A stretch of DNA of 64,000 bases from Roseospira visakhapatnamensis (GTDB lineage: Bacteria; Pseudomonadota; Alphaproteobacteria; Rhodospirillales; Rhodospirillaceae). The position numbers and the translations under genes were made by a program. The first letter of the stretch is position 1. Each line of letters begins with the position of its first letter. The stretch spans positions 111,569 through 175,568 of the forward strand of contig NZ_JACIGK010000004.1 in NCBI RefSeq assembly GCF_014197915.1, given 5' to 3'. Below are positions 26,412 to 35,875 of the stretch, piece by piece. Under the pieces are notes generated by a model that worked only from the letters and a program-made list of their open reading frames with translations, did not search any database and was not told the origin of the DNA.

Positions 26412-27242
26412 TCATGGCCCCACCCGGCGACGGTCGGCGGCCGGATCACGGTGGGTCTCATCGTCCTGGCCCGGGTCCTCGACGAGGGTCCCGGACATGG
26501 CGGCCGACTCGGTGGTCCGCCGCAAGGGAATCGGTGCTCCCGGACCACGACCATCCGGGGCGTCGGCGCGCGCCTCGACCAGCGACCGCTCCAGATCCTC
26601 GACTCGCGCCGCCAGGCGCCCGAGTTGGTCGGTCAAGCCGGTGACGGTGCGGGCCACCGGATCGGCGATGCCGTCGGTGGGCGTTCCGTACGCCTGGAAC
26701 TCGCAATGGCGGGTCTCGTCCACATGGTCGCGCCGCACCACGCGGGCCGGGATGCCGACCACGGTCGCGCCACTGGGCACGTCGGCCAGCACCACCGCGT
26801 TGGCGCCCACCCGGGCCTCGGAGCCGATGGTGACGGGACCGAGCACCTGCCCCCCCGACCCGACGATGACGCCGTCGCGCAGGGTGGGGTGGCGCTTGCC
26901 CTTGTTCAGCGAGGTCCCGCCCAGGGTGACGCCCTGATACAGGGTGACGTCGTCGCCCAGTTCAGCGGTCTCGCCGATCACCACGCCGGTCGCGTGATCG
27001 ATGAACAGCCGGCGACCGATGCGGGCACCCGGGTGGATTTCCACGCCGGTGAACACCTTCGCCAGGTGCGAGATGAAGCGCGGCAGGAAGCGCCAGCCGG
27101 CTCCCCAGAGACCATGCGACAGGCGATAAACCATCACCGCATGCAGCCCTGGATAGCAAAACAACACTTCGGCCCATGAGCGGGCCGCCGGATCCTTCTC
27201 CAGGATGGTGGCGATGTCTTCCCTGAGCCTGCTGAACACCAT
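26412..27242 (-). CDS. cysE: Serine O-acetyltransferase
   Basis: 276 residues from the ATG at 27242 ([20 protein letters not shown]); an ATG at 27263 lies inside a palindrome. The left-handed beta-helix hexapeptide repeats include [20 protein letters not shown] and [20 protein letters not shown]. It makes O-acetylserine, the acceptor of sulfide in cysteine synthesis. The C-terminal ~70 residues are a hydrophilic extension beyond the usual end. It leads the iscR/desulfurase series, linking cysteine supply with Fe-S genes. Confidence 0.95.
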   Translation of the reverse strand: MVFSRLREDIATILEKDPAARSWAEVLFCYPGLHAVMVYRLSHGLWGAGWRFLPRFISHLAKVFTGVEIHPGARIGRRLFIDHATGVVIGETAELGDDVTLYQGVTLGGTSLNKGKRHPTLRDGVIVGSGGQVLGPVTIGSEARVGANAVVLADVPSGATVVGIPARVVRRDHVDETRHCEFQAYGTPTDGIADPVARTVTGLTDQLGRLAARVEDLERSLVEARADAPDGRGPGAPIPLRRTTESAAMSGTLVEDPGQDDETHRDPAADRRRVGP

Positions 27243-27258
27243 GACGCTTGAAATCCTC

Positions 27259-27273
27259 AACATGACTCATGTT
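27259..27273. promoter_or_regulatory. Perfect palindrome with GANTC core upstream of cysE
   Basis: AACATGA-C-TCATGTT, 7-bp arms around one base, 17 nt before the cysE start. Its centre contains the CcrM target GACTC (27264-27268). Position suggests an operator. Confidence 0.5.
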
Positions 27274-27441
27274 ACTGTGCGCGCCGGAGTCGTCGTCTCC
27301 GGCCGAGGTCCAACTCATCGGCCCAACACATCACGGGTCCATCGCCCCGTTGGTCCAGCACGTCACGCACGCCGGCTTCAGGGGACCACCCGCGTCCACC
27401 ATCGGCGCGCCATCTCCTGGGCCGGAGCCCCCTGAGCCGAA

Positions 27442-27486
27442 GCCCCTGTCGACAGTCTCCGTCGACGGAGAGTGTCGAAGAGGGGC
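27442..27486. repeat. Long interrupted inverted repeat
   Basis: Three 6-bp stems (27442-27447 with 27481-27486, 27449-27454 with 27473-27478, 27456-27461 with 27466-27471) stack around a TCGA loop, separated by small mismatches. As RNA this would be a very stable stem. Confidence 0.6.
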
Positions 27487-27881
27487 GACGCCCGCCCGGG
27501 AGGATCGCACGGCGCCATGCGACCCGACGCCGCCGACCCACACGACGCCAACCCGGCGCCGGTCCGACCCACGGGCACCCATGGAAAGAGCAGTGTATGG
27601 TATCCGAGAAACGTGGTCAAGAAAGCCCGGCCCTTCAGTGGGGGTAACGGGCGACACCTCCAGACAGCGGCCCCCGACATTGGCCCAGCGGACCGGTAAG
27701 GTGTTGACGCGCCGCACCCTCGCGCGTGGCGGATCCTCGTTCCGGGCCGTTCCTCGCCACCAGGCCATCCCGACCACCCGGCGCGCCGCGCCCCGACGGT
27801 CTCGTCCCTAACCCCCGACCACGGGCCTCCGGCCCCCTCCGAGCCCCGGTCTCCACCCGCAAACGGAATCCCACCGCCCCC

Positions 27882-28529
27882 ATGCCCGATGTCATCTTCA
27901 ATGGCCCCGAAGGCCGGCTGGAAGGCCGCTATCACCACAGCAAGACCCCCAACGCCCCGATCGCCTTGATCCTGCACCCCCATCCCCAGCAAGGGGGAAG
28001 CATGAACAACAAGGTGGTCTACGCCCTGCACCACGTGTTCTCGCGGCGGGGCTTCTCGGTGCTCCGGTTCAATTTCCGGGGTGTGGGCCGGTCGCAAGGC
28101 GTGTTCGACAACGGCCAGGGAGAGCTGTCCGATGCGGCCTCGGCCCTCGACTGGCTCCAGGGAATCAACGCCAATGCCACCAACTGCTGGGTCGCCGGGT
28201 TCTCCTTCGGCGCCTGGATCGGCATGCAGCTTCTGATGCGCCGCCCGGAGATCAGCGGCTTCGTCGCCGTCTCGCCGCCGGCCAACCGGCAGGACTTCAC
28301 CTTCCTGGCGCCGTGCCCGTCGTCCGGCCTGATCGTGCATGGCGACAGGGACGAGATCGTCCCCGACGCCGCCGTCGCCAAGCTGGCGGCCAAGCTGTCG
28401 ACGCAAAAGACCATCACCGTGGACTACACCGTGATCCCGGGCGCCACCCACTTCTTCACCGATCACCTGGAGCACCTGGCCAAGACCGTGGGCGGCTACC
28501 TGGACGCCAACGCCGACCGCATCCGCTGA
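27882..28529 (+). CDS. Alpha/beta hydrolase
   Basis: 215 residues from the ATG at 27882. The pattern HPHPQQGGSMNNKVV, FNFRGVGRSQG, nucleophile elbow GFSFGAW (Ser) and late GATHFF (His), with HGDRDEIVPD between, matches the YsgA/dienelactone-like serine hydrolase group common in alphaproteobacteria. The substrate is unknown. It is divergent from cysE, a neighbourhood often seen in this order. Confidence 0.88.
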   Translation: MPDVIFNGPEGRLEGRYHHSKTPNAPIALILHPHPQQGGSMNNKVVYALHHVFSRRGFSVLRFNFRGVGRSQGVFDNGQGELSDAASALDWLQGINANATNCWVAGFSFGAWIGMQLLMRRPEISGFVAVSPPANRQDFTFLAPCPSSGLIVHGDRDEIVPDAAVAKLAAKLSTQKTITVDYTVIPGATHFFTDHLEHLAKTVGGYLDANADRIR

Positions 28530-28578
28530 CCGGCCAACCCCGCCCGCCGCCGCCCTCTCCCCGCCGGAGCTGGACCCC

Positions 28579-30246
28579 GTGGCTCGTCCGTCGCCCATCC
28601 CTCGCCACCGTTCATGGGTCATCGGCAGCCTGGCGGCCGCCGGCATCGTGGCCCTGCCGGTGGTCGCGGTTCTGGTCATCGCCCTGGGGCCGGGCGGTGG
28701 CGCCATCTGGGCGCATCTGGCGGCCACCGTGCTGCCCCACTATGTCGTCACGACCCTGGCGCTGATGGTCGCGGTGGGGACCGGCACGCTGATCCTGGGC
28801 GTGGGCACGGCCTGGCTGGTGACCCTGTACCGCTTTCCCGGCCAGCGCCTGTTCCAATGGGCGCTGCTGATGCCGCTCGCGGTGCCGGCCTACGTGATCG
28901 CATACGTCTACACCGACCTGCTGGACTACGCCGGACCGGTCCAGGGCACGATCCGCGCCGCGCTGGGCGTCACCAGCGCCGCCGACTACTGGTTCCCGGA
29001 GATCCGCAGCCTGCCCGGCGCGGCGCTGATGATGACGGCGGTGCTCTATCCCTATGTCTATCTGCTGGCGCGCTCCGCCTTCCTGGAGCAGTCGGCCTGC
29101 GTGCTGGAGGTGGCCCGCACCCTCGGCTGTGGTCCCTGGAGCACGTTCCGCCGGGTGGCCCTGCCGCTGGCGCGCCCCTCCATCGTCGTCGGCCTGGCCC
29201 TGGTCCTGATGGAAACCCTGAACGACTTCGGGACCGTGGACTACTTCGCGGTGCAGACCCTGACCGCCGGCCTCTACAACGTCTGGCTGATCATGCACAA
29301 CCGCCCCGGGGCGGCGCAGATCGCGCTGGTGCTGCTGGGCTTCGTGGTGGTGCTGCTGGTGCTCGAACGGCTGGGGCGGCGGCGGCGCGGCTATCAGGCC
29401 ACCGGCACCCGCAACCGCACCCCGGCGACGACCCGTCTGACCGGCGGGCCGGCCGTGCTGGCGACCCTGGCCTGCGCGGCGCCGGTGGTGGTGGGCTTCG
29501 GCGTGCCCGCGTTGGTCCTGGGCCGTCACGCGGTGACCCGGTTTTCCGAGTCCTGGACCACCGGCTTCGTCACCCAGGCTCTCAACAGCCTGGCCCTGTC
29601 GTCGGGCGCGGCCCTCATCGCCGTGGCCATCGGCCTGTTCCTGGCCTACGCGGTGCGCCTGCACGGGGGGCGTGGCCTGCGGCTGCTGGTGCGCTGCGCC
29701 GGGCTGGGCTACGCGATCCCCGGCGCGGTGCTGGCGGTGGGCGTGTTGACGGTGCTGGCCGGCCTCGACACCGCCCTCGACCGGGTCATGGAGGCCACCT
29801 TCGGCCTGGATACCGGCCTGCTGCTGTCCGGCAGCGTGGTCGCGCTGCTGTTCGCCTACACGGTGCGCTTCCTGGCCCTGTCGCACGGCACCATCGACGC
29901 CGGCCTGGGCCGGGTGCGCCCCAGCCTGGACATGGCCGCGCGCACCCTGGGCCGCGCGCCCGGCCAGGTGTTGCGCGAGGTGCACGCGCCGCTGATCCGG
30001 GGCAGCCTGTTGACGGCCGGCCTTCTGGTGTTCGTCGATGCCATGAAGGAACTGCCGGCGACCCTGATCCTGCGACCGTTCAACGTCGACACCCTGGCCA
30101 CGCACGTCTATCAGTACGCCTCCGACGAACTGCTGGAACAGTCCGCCCTGGCCGCCCTGTGCATCGTGCTGACGGGCTTGATCCCCGTGGTGCTGCTGAG
30201 CCGCTCCATCACCCGCGCCCGCGCCTGGGGCGGAGTCGCGCCATGA
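28579..30246 (+). CDS. Fe(III)-type ABC transporter permease (fused two-domain)
   Basis: 555 residues with about 12 membrane segments in two homologous halves. Each half has an EAA loop: EVARTLGCGPWSTFRRVALP and DMAARTLGRAPGQVLREVHA. This is the FbpB/HitB/SfuB architecture of ferric-iron importers. It overlaps the ATPase gene by 4 nt (ATGA). The periplasmic Fe3+-binding protein expected upstream is absent, so it must be encoded elsewhere. Confidence 0.92.
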   Translation: MARPSPIPRHRSWVIGSLAAAGIVALPVVAVLVIALGPGGGAIWAHLAATVLPHYVVTTLALMVAVGTGTLILGVGTAWLVTLYRFPGQRLFQWALLMPLAVPAYVIAYVYTDLLDYAGPVQGTIRAALGVTSAADYWFPEIRSLPGAALMMTAVLYPYVYLLARSAFLEQSACVLEVARTLGCGPWSTFRRVALPLARPSIVVGLALVLMETLNDFGTVDYFAVQTLTAGLYNVWLIMHNRPGAAQIALVLLGFVVVLLVLERLGRRRRGYQATGTRNRTPATTRLTGGPAVLATLACAAPVVVGFGVPALVLGRHAVTRFSESWTTGFVTQALNSLALSSGAALIAVAIGLFLAYAVRLHGGRGLRLLVRCAGLGYAIPGAVLAVGVLTVLAGLDTALDRVMEATFGLDTGLLLSGSVVALLFAYTVRFLALSHGTIDAGLGRVRPSLDMAARTLGRAPGQVLREVHAPLIRGSLLTAGLLVFVDAMKELPATLILRPFNVDTLATHVYQYASDELLEQSALAALCIVLTGLIPVVLLSRSITRARAWGGVAP

Positions 30247-31370
30247 CCGGGACCATCGCCGCCGCGCCGCCCGCCCTGCGCTTCGAGGACGTCACCCACG
30301 GCTACCACGCCGCGGCGCCGGTGGTTCGCGCCCTGAGCCTGTCCCTGGCCCGGGGAGAGGTGGTCTGCCTGCTGGGACCCTCCGGCTGCGGCAAGACCAC
30401 CACCCTGCGGCTCGCGGCCGGCCTGGACCGGCCCTGGGCCGGGCGCGTCGACATCGCCGGCCGCCGGGTCGAGGACGCCGGCCCCACCCACGTCCCGCCG
30501 GAGCGACGCCGCGTCGGCTTCCTGTTCCAGGACTTCGCGCTGTTCCCGCATCTCTCGGTGCTCGGCAACGTGCTGTTCGGGCTCAAGGACCGCCCCCGCC
30601 GCGCCGCCCGGGCCCGCGCCCTGGCGATGCTCGGCACCGTGGGCCTGGCGGAGCGCGCCGGCGCCTACCCCCACCAGCTTTCGGGCGGCCAGCAACAGCG
30701 CGTCGCCCTGGCCCGGGCGCTGGCGCCCGAACCGGCCCTGTTGCTGCTGGACGAACCGTTCTCCGGCCTGGACACCCGCCTGCGCCGGGCGGTGCGGGAA
30801 CAGACGTTGCGGGTGCTGCAACAGTCCGGGGTGGCCGCGCTGATGGTCACCCACGATCCCGAGGAAGCGATGTTCATGGCCGACCGGGTCGCCCTCATGC
30901 AGGCCGGCCGGGTGGAACAGATCGACAGCCCCATGCAGCTTCACCACCGGCCGCGATCGGCCTTCGCGGTGCGCTTCTTCAGCGAGGTCAACGAATGCGT
31001 CGGCCGCGTCGAGGGCGGGCGCGTGGCCACGCCCCTGGGCCTGTTCGACGCCCCGGACCTGGCCGAGGGCGCGGCGGCCCGGGTGCTGGCCCGCCCGGAG
31101 GCGCTCATCCCCACCCTGGCGGGCGAGACCGGCTTCGCCGCCCGCGTGGTATCGGTGCGGCCGCTGGGGCACGAGACAATCCTGTTGCTGGGCCTGACGC
31201 GACCCGGATCGGATGAGCCGGTGATGCCGCTGACGGCCCGGGTGCCCGGCCGCCCCACCTGCGCGCCCGGCGACCTGCTGGGCCTGGCCATCGAGACCGA
31301 CGAGTGCTTTGTGTTCCCCGACGAGGGACCGGACGACACCGCCGAGGCACCGCCCATGGCCGCGCCCTGA
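30243..31370 (+). CDS. Fe(III)-type ABC transporter ATP-binding protein
   Basis: 375 residues. All motifs are intact: Walker A GPSGCGKTTT, signature LSGGQQQRVAL, Walker B ALLLLDEPFSGLD and switch His VTHDPEEAM. A TOBE-like C-terminal domain (residues ~250-360) follows, as in FbpC/PotA. It powers the preceding permease. The pattern also fits thiamine or polyamine importers, but the long fused permease favours iron. Confidence 0.93.
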   Translation: MTGTIAAAPPALRFEDVTHGYHAAAPVVRALSLSLARGEVVCLLGPSGCGKTTTLRLAAGLDRPWAGRVDIAGRRVEDAGPTHVPPERRRVGFLFQDFALFPHLSVLGNVLFGLKDRPRRAARARALAMLGTVGLAERAGAYPHQLSGGQQQRVALARALAPEPALLLLDEPFSGLDTRLRRAVREQTLRVLQQSGVAALMVTHDPEEAMFMADRVALMQAGRVEQIDSPMQLHHRPRSAFAVRFFSEVNECVGRVEGGRVATPLGLFDAPDLAEGAAARVLARPEALIPTLAGETGFAARVVSVRPLGHETILLLGLTRPGSDEPVMPLTARVPGRPTCAPGDLLGLAIETDECFVFPDEGPDDTAEAPPMAAP

Positions 31371-31382
31371 CGGTCGCGACGG

Positions 31383-31673
31383 TCAGCCGCCGACCAGGGT
31401 GGTGACCATCCCGAGCACAATGGTGCCGCCGTGTGAACAACTGTCACCCATGCGCGCCGCCGGCATCTTGCCGATCAGGCAGGTGGCCGAGCCCTTGACG
31501 ATGGTGTCGGGCGGGCCGACGCAGGTCGCCATATCGCCCAGGCGCGCCGCCGGCAGCTTGCCGATCAGCACCGTGGGTTCGCCCTTGACGATGGGTCCCC
31601 CCACGTGCGGCACGATGCCCGTGACCATCGGGCAGACATGCATGTCGGTCATGCGGGCGGCGGGCTGGCCCAT
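31383..31673 (-). CDS. PAAR-domain protein
   Basis: 96 residues. PAARMTDMHVCP at the start and PAARLGDMATCVGPP / PAARMGDSCSHGG repeats give the PAAR/DUF4150-type beta-cone fold, with His and Cys residues for metal at the tip. PAAR proteins cap the VgrG spike of type VI secretion. No other secretion gene is nearby, so it is an orphan. It converges on the iron transporter genes with a 12-nt gap. Confidence 0.92.
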   Translation of the reverse strand: MGQPAARMTDMHVCPMVTGIVPHVGGPIVKGEPTVLIGKLPAARLGDMATCVGPPDTIVKGSATCLIGKMPAARMGDSCSHGGTIVLGMVTTLVGG

Positions 31674-31724
31674 CGGTTCCTCCGTCCACGGGAGCCGCGA
31701 TCCCGGACAGGGTAGCCCACCCGG

Positions 31725-32612
31725 TCACCCCGCGCCAGCGGCGGCGGGCACCGACACGTTGTCGATCAGCCGCGTCCGGCCGAGGCGCGCGGCGACCAGC
31801 AGGCGCGCCGGACGATCGGCGGGACGGACTTCCAGTGGCGCCAGCGTCTCGGCATCGCGCAACTCCAGGTACTCGACCTCCGAGATCCCGGCCGCCGTCA
31901 GGCGGGCCACGCCCTCGGCCAGCACCGGCGCGGCCAGATGACCCGGGGCGAGGGCGTCGACGGCCTCGGTCAGCACGCGATACACCATCGGAGCGATGGC
32001 CCGTTCGTCGGCGGTCAGATAGGCGTTGCGCGACGACAGGGCCAGGCCGTCCGACTCGCGCACCGTCGGCCCCCCGACGATCGCCACCGGGATGTCCAGA
32101 TCCCGCGCCAGGCGGCGGATGACCTGAAGCTGCTGGTAGTCCTTCTCGCCGAACACCGCCACGTCCGGCCAGGCACGCAGCAACAGCTTGGCGACCACGG
32201 TGGCCACGCCCTGGAAATGGCCTGGCCGCCGGTCGCCGCACAGTCCCCGGGAGGCACCCTCCACCGTCACGGTCGTGGAAAACCCGGCGGGATACATACC
32301 GGCGGCGTCCGGCGCATAGAGCAGGTGGCAGCCGGTGGCGGCCAGCTTGGCGGCATCCTCGGCCTCGGCGCGCGGATAGGCGGCGAAGTCCTCGCGGGGA
32401 CCGAACTGGGTGGGGTTGATGAACAGCGAGGCCACCACCCGGTCGGCCCGGGCCAGCGCCAGCCTCACCAGCGACAGGTGCCCGTCATGCAGGGCGCCCA
32501 TGGTCGGGACCAAACCGACCGTCAGGCCGGCGGCGCGCCAGTCGGCCACGGTCCGGCGCAACGCGTCGGTGTCGCGGACCACCGGCAGGGGAGCGCGCGC
32601 GGTCATGGTCAT
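31725..32612 (-). CDS. panC: Pantothenate synthetase
   Basis: 295 residues. The HIGH-like motif is in [14 protein letters not shown] and the KMSKS-like motif in LSSRNAYL. It condenses pantoate with beta-alanine using ATP. Its ATG overlaps the panB stop by 4 nt, so translation is coupled. Confidence 0.97.
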   Translation of the reverse strand: MTMTARAPLPVVRDTDALRRTVADWRAAGLTVGLVPTMGALHDGHLSLVRLALARADRVVASLFINPTQFGPREDFAAYPRAEAEDAAKLAATGCHLLYAPDAAGMYPAGFSTTVTVEGASRGLCGDRRPGHFQGVATVVAKLLLRAWPDVAVFGEKDYQQLQVIRRLARDLDIPVAIVGGPTVRESDGLALSSRNAYLTADERAIAPMVYRVLTEAVDALAPGHLAAPVLAEGVARLTAAGISEVEYLELRDAETLAPLEVRPADRPARLLVAARLGRTRLIDNVSVPAAAGAG

Positions 32613-33430
32613 TTGGCGGCGAAGATGTGTTCGGGGCCCGGGAAGCGGCGCGCCCGCACGTCGGCGGCATAGGCGGCGGCCGCGTCCTCGATGGGAACGG
32701 CCAGGTCCGCGTAGCGGCGCACGAAGCGGGGCGTGAAGTCGGGAAACAGGCCCAGCACGTCCTCGGTCACCAGCACCTGTCCGTCACAGGCGACAGAGGC
32801 CCCAATACCGATGGTCGGCACCGGAACCGTCTTGGTCACCCGCGTGGCCACGTCAACCACCGTGCCCTCGACCACCATGGCGAAGGCGCCGGCCTCGGCC
32901 ACGGCGCAGGCATCCTCCACCAGCGCCTCGGCCTCGGCGTCGCCCCGGCCCTGGGCACGGAAGCCGCCCATGGCATGAACCATCTGCGGGCGCAGGCCCA
33001 CATGCCCCATCACGGGCACGCCCCGGGCCGCCAGGAAGGCGATGGTCTCGGCCATTTCCCGGCCGCCCTCGATCTTCACCGCCGCCGCGCCGGTCTCGGC
33101 CAGCACACGGGCGGCGTTGCGGAAGGCCAGGGCCGGGCTTTCCTGGACCGAGCCGAACGGCATGTCCACCACCACCAGCGCGCGCGTCGAGCCGCGCACG
33201 ACCGCCTGGCCATGGGCGATCATCATCTCCAGCGTCACGCCCAACGTCGTCGGCAGGCCGTAGAGCACCATCCCCAGCGAATCGCCGACGAGCAACAGAT
33301 CCACATGCGGGTCAAGCAGCCGCGCCATGGGCGTGCTGTAGGCGGTCAGGCACACCACGGGCTCGGCGCCCTTGCGGGCCTGGATGTCGCGAACGGTCAG
33401 CCGGCGGGTGGCGGGGTGCACGGCACTCAT
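32609..33430 (-). CDS. panB: 3-methyl-2-oxobutanoate hydroxymethyltransferase
   Basis: 273 residues from the ATG at 33430 ([16 protein letters not shown]). Active-site blocks [25 protein letters not shown] and [12 protein letters not shown] are intact. It makes ketopantoate with methylene-THF. First gene of a two-gene panBC operon. Confidence 0.97.
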   Translation of the reverse strand: MSAVHPATRRLTVRDIQARKGAEPVVCLTAYSTPMARLLDPHVDLLLVGDSLGMVLYGLPTTLGVTLEMMIAHGQAVVRGSTRALVVVDMPFGSVQESPALAFRNAARVLAETGAAAVKIEGGREMAETIAFLAARGVPVMGHVGLRPQMVHAMGGFRAQGRGDAEAEALVEDACAVAEAGAFAMVVEGTVVDVATRVTKTVPVPTIGIGASVACDGQVLVTEDVLGLFPDFTPRFVRRYADLAVPIEDAAAAYAADVRARRFPGPEHIFAAK

Positions 33431-33535
33431 GGCGGGGATCCTGATGGTGAGGGGACGCGGGGCGGGTCCTTTACCAGAAACGCGCGCCCTTGACTGCCCC
33501 GAATCGTCACACCACGACACCACCGGGGCATTCGC

Positions 33536-34339
33536 TCAACCCACGGGCGCGTCCTCGGCCCGGGCGATATCCAGGAACACTTCTTCCAGGGTTTTACGCC
33601 CATATCGGGCAATCAACGCCGTCGCCGACCCCTGATCGTGAAGGCGCCCGCCCTTCATGATCAGCACGTCGTCGCACAACCGCTCCACCTCGGCCATGTT
33701 GTGCGAGGCCAGGAAGATGGTCGCCCCCACGCGCCGGCGCCAGGAGTCCAGATAACCCCGCACCCAGTCGCCGGTGTCCGGATCCAGCGAGGCGGTCGGC
33801 TCATCCAGCAGCAGCAACACCGGATCGTTGAGCAGCGCCTTGGCCAGCGCCACCCGTGTTTTCTGCCCGGCCGACAGCTTGCCGGCGGGCCGGTTGAGCA
33901 GGTCGGTGAGGTGGAGGTCGGCGGCCATGGCGGTGATGCGCGCGCGCAGGTCCTGGACACCGTAGAGGTGCCCGTAGACGGTCAGGTTCTCGCGCACCGT
34001 CAGGCGGTGCGGCAGGTCCACGTAGGGCGACGAGAAGTTCATGCGCGCCAGCGCCAGGTGCCGGTCGGTGGCCATGTCCCGGCCCAGCACCCGCAGGCTG
34101 CCGGCGGTGGGCAGCAGCAGGCCGACGATCATGGAGATGGTGGTGGTCTTGCCGGCGCCGTTGCCGCCCAGCAGGGCCACCGTGCTGTTCGCCGGCACCG
34201 ACAGGTCGATCCCGTCCACGGCGGTCACCGTCCCGCCGGCCGGCGCGTCGAAGCGCTTGGTCAGCCCGCGCGCCTCGATCACCAGGGGGGCGGCGTCACC
34301 GCGCTCCCCGTCCACGCCCGTGCCCGTGCCCACATCCAT
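33536..34339 (-). CDS. Lone ABC transporter ATP-binding protein (ABC-2/DrrA type)
   Basis: 267 residues. Walker A GGNGAGKTTT, signature LSAGQKTR, Walker B LLLLDEPTASLD and switch ASHNMAEV are intact. The C-terminal TLEEVFLDIAR is typical of DrrA/NodI-like export ATPases. The ABC-2 permease that normally follows is missing: downstream is panB and upstream the EAL-like pair. The N-terminal ~17 residues are low-complexity and may not be native. Confidence 0.9.
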   Translation of the reverse strand: MDVGTGTGVDGERGDAAPLVIEARGLTKRFDAPAGGTVTAVDGIDLSVPANSTVALLGGNGAGKTTTISMIVGLLLPTAGSLRVLGRDMATDRHLALARMNFSSPYVDLPHRLTVRENLTVYGHLYGVQDLRARITAMAADLHLTDLLNRPAGKLSAGQKTRVALAKALLNDPVLLLLDEPTASLDPDTGDWVRGYLDSWRRRVGATIFLASHNMAEVERLCDDVLIMKGGRLHDQGSATALIARYGRKTLEEVFLDIARAEDAPVG

Positions 34340-34378
34340 GTCCGTGCCTTCCGATCCCTCACCCGGCCGCCGCCCGGG

Positions 34379-35875
34379 TCACCGGCGCGGCCCGCGCGGC
34401 ATCGGCACCGAGTCGTCGATGATGCCCTGCAGGTCGTCCACGGACCGCCCCTGGAAGAGGGTGATGCCCAAATCCTGTCCCAGCGTCACGGCCTCGGCGC
34501 TGTCGCAGTGGGCCAGGACGGTCCGCGATCCCTCGCCGGCCCGCAGCCGCCGGGCCAGCGCCAGCCCGTCGTCGGTGATCATGCGCGCCGGCAGATCCCG
34601 GGTCCAGAACAGCTTGACCAGATCGGCGCCCAGGCGGGCGCGGTCCAGCAGTCCCAGGGTTTCCGGGTCCAGCGCGTCGATGCACAGGCGGTAGCCCCGC
34701 TGGCGCACATAGTCCCGAGCGAAGACGTAGGCGTCCAGGTCCGAGAACACATCCTCCACCCGCAGTTCCAAGACCACCGTGCCATGGGTCCCGGCGGCCA
34801 GCACCTGTTCGAAGCGCAGGAAGGTGTCGGACAGGATGGTCTGGACGTTCAGGTTGACGGAGAAGCCGTCCTTGCTGGTGCGCACGCCCTCGCGGTTGAG
34901 GTAGGCCAGCACGCGGCGGTCCAGCGTCTCGGTGAAGTGCTGGAACAGCCACCGGTTGGCCGTCAGGTCGATGCGCGGGGCGATGGTCTCGCGCAGTTCC
35001 GGAATGGAGACGTAGATTTCCGTGAACACCGGACGCGGCGGCGCGGTGCCGACGATCGCGCAGACCCGCTGCCAGCGCACGTGATTGGACAGGTCGGCCT
35101 GGGCCAGCCCGTTTTCCAGCCGGTCCAGGACCTCGGCATCGATGGGCCGGCGTCCGCCCCATGACCCCCGGGGACCGGCCCAGGGTTGCGCCGTCCAGAG
35201 GGCCGCCGGATCCGGCGACGGCGGCTGGTCGGTCCTGGGACCGATGGGACGCCAGACCATGGCGGCCGGGACGTCGGTGTCCGGCCGGACCGCCCCCTCG
35301 GCCAGCGGCGGGCGCACGCCGGGCACGCCGGCGCCGGCCGCGGCGGTCTTGTCGTCGTGATCGGCCTCCTCGGCCTCGGCCAGGGCACGCGCGGCATCGC
35401 CCGTGGCCTGGCCGGCCCGGGTGCCGTCCCGGCGCGCGGCGGCCTCGGCGCGCTTGGCGGCGATCCGTTCGTACTCGCTGGCCAGGGCGCGCAAGGCCTC
35501 GAAACTCTCGCCGAGGTCGCGCCAGATCAGCAGCGGCGTATCCTGGCCCGCCGGGGCGCCGAGATGCTCGCTCAGGGGATCGTCGGAGATGAGGAACCGC
35601 AACCCCACCAGCACGGCCCGCACGCGATCCGTGACCTCCTTGCGGAAGATCAGCAGGTAGTCGCCCTCGGGCAGGCGGAACAACCGCGCCAGGCCGTCCA
35701 GGGCCAGGGGGGTGAGGGCCTCCTCGATGGCCCGCAGGCTGTCCGGCGCACGGTTCTCGGGCCGCAGGTCCGACACCCGCACCCGCAACGAGCGCAGATC
35801 ATAGTAGTCACCACCGATCTCACGGACGTAGTCGGGCAGGGCGAACCCCGATCGGATGGCGCGCATCCTAGCCAT
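34379..35875 (-). CDS. EAL-like domain protein, catalytically degenerate (copy 2)
   Basis: 498 residues. Residues ~260-490 resemble an EAL phosphodiesterase domain (SVNLNVQTILSDTFL, RGYRLCIDALDPETLGL), but the EAL signature is reduced to LELRVEDVF and the metal-binding acidic residues are not recognisable. The first ~120 residues (GGDYYDLRSLRVRVSDLRPE, YLLIFRKEVTDRVRAVLVGL) form a conserved N-domain, joined by an Ala/Pro-rich linker. Probably a c-di-GMP-independent scaffold or sensor. It overlaps its paralogue by 8 nt. Confidence 0.75.
   Translation of the reverse strand: MARMRAIRSGFALPDYVREIGGDYYDLRSLRVRVSDLRPENRAPDSLRAIEEALTPLALDGLARLFRLPEGDYLLIFRKEVTDRVRAVLVGLRFLISDDPLSEHLGAPAGQDTPLLIWRDLGESFEALRALASEYERIAAKRAEAAARRDGTRAGQATGDAARALAEAEEADHDDKTAAAGAGVPGVRPPLAEGAVRPDTDVPAAMVWRPIGPRTDQPPSPDPAALWTAQPWAGPRGSWGGRRPIDAEVLDRLENGLAQADLSNHVRWQRVCAIVGTAPPRPVFTEIYVSIPELRETIAPRIDLTANRWLFQHFTETLDRRVLAYLNREGVRTSKDGFSVNLNVQTILSDTFLRFEQVLAAGTHGTVVLELRVEDVFSDLDAYVFARDYVRQRGYRLCIDALDPETLGLLDRARLGADLVKLFWTRDLPARMITDDGLALARRLRAGEGSRTVLAHCDSAEAVTLGQDLGITLFQGRSVDDLQGIIDDSVPMPRGPRR

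Larger units (their letters stand above)
27243..27881. other. 639-nt divergent intergenic region, cysE / hydrolase
   Basis: Holds the cysE palindrome and an 18-bp interrupted hairpin (27442-27486). The rest is GC-rich without a convincing gene; open frames across it are shadows that disagree with each other. Confidence 0.35.
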
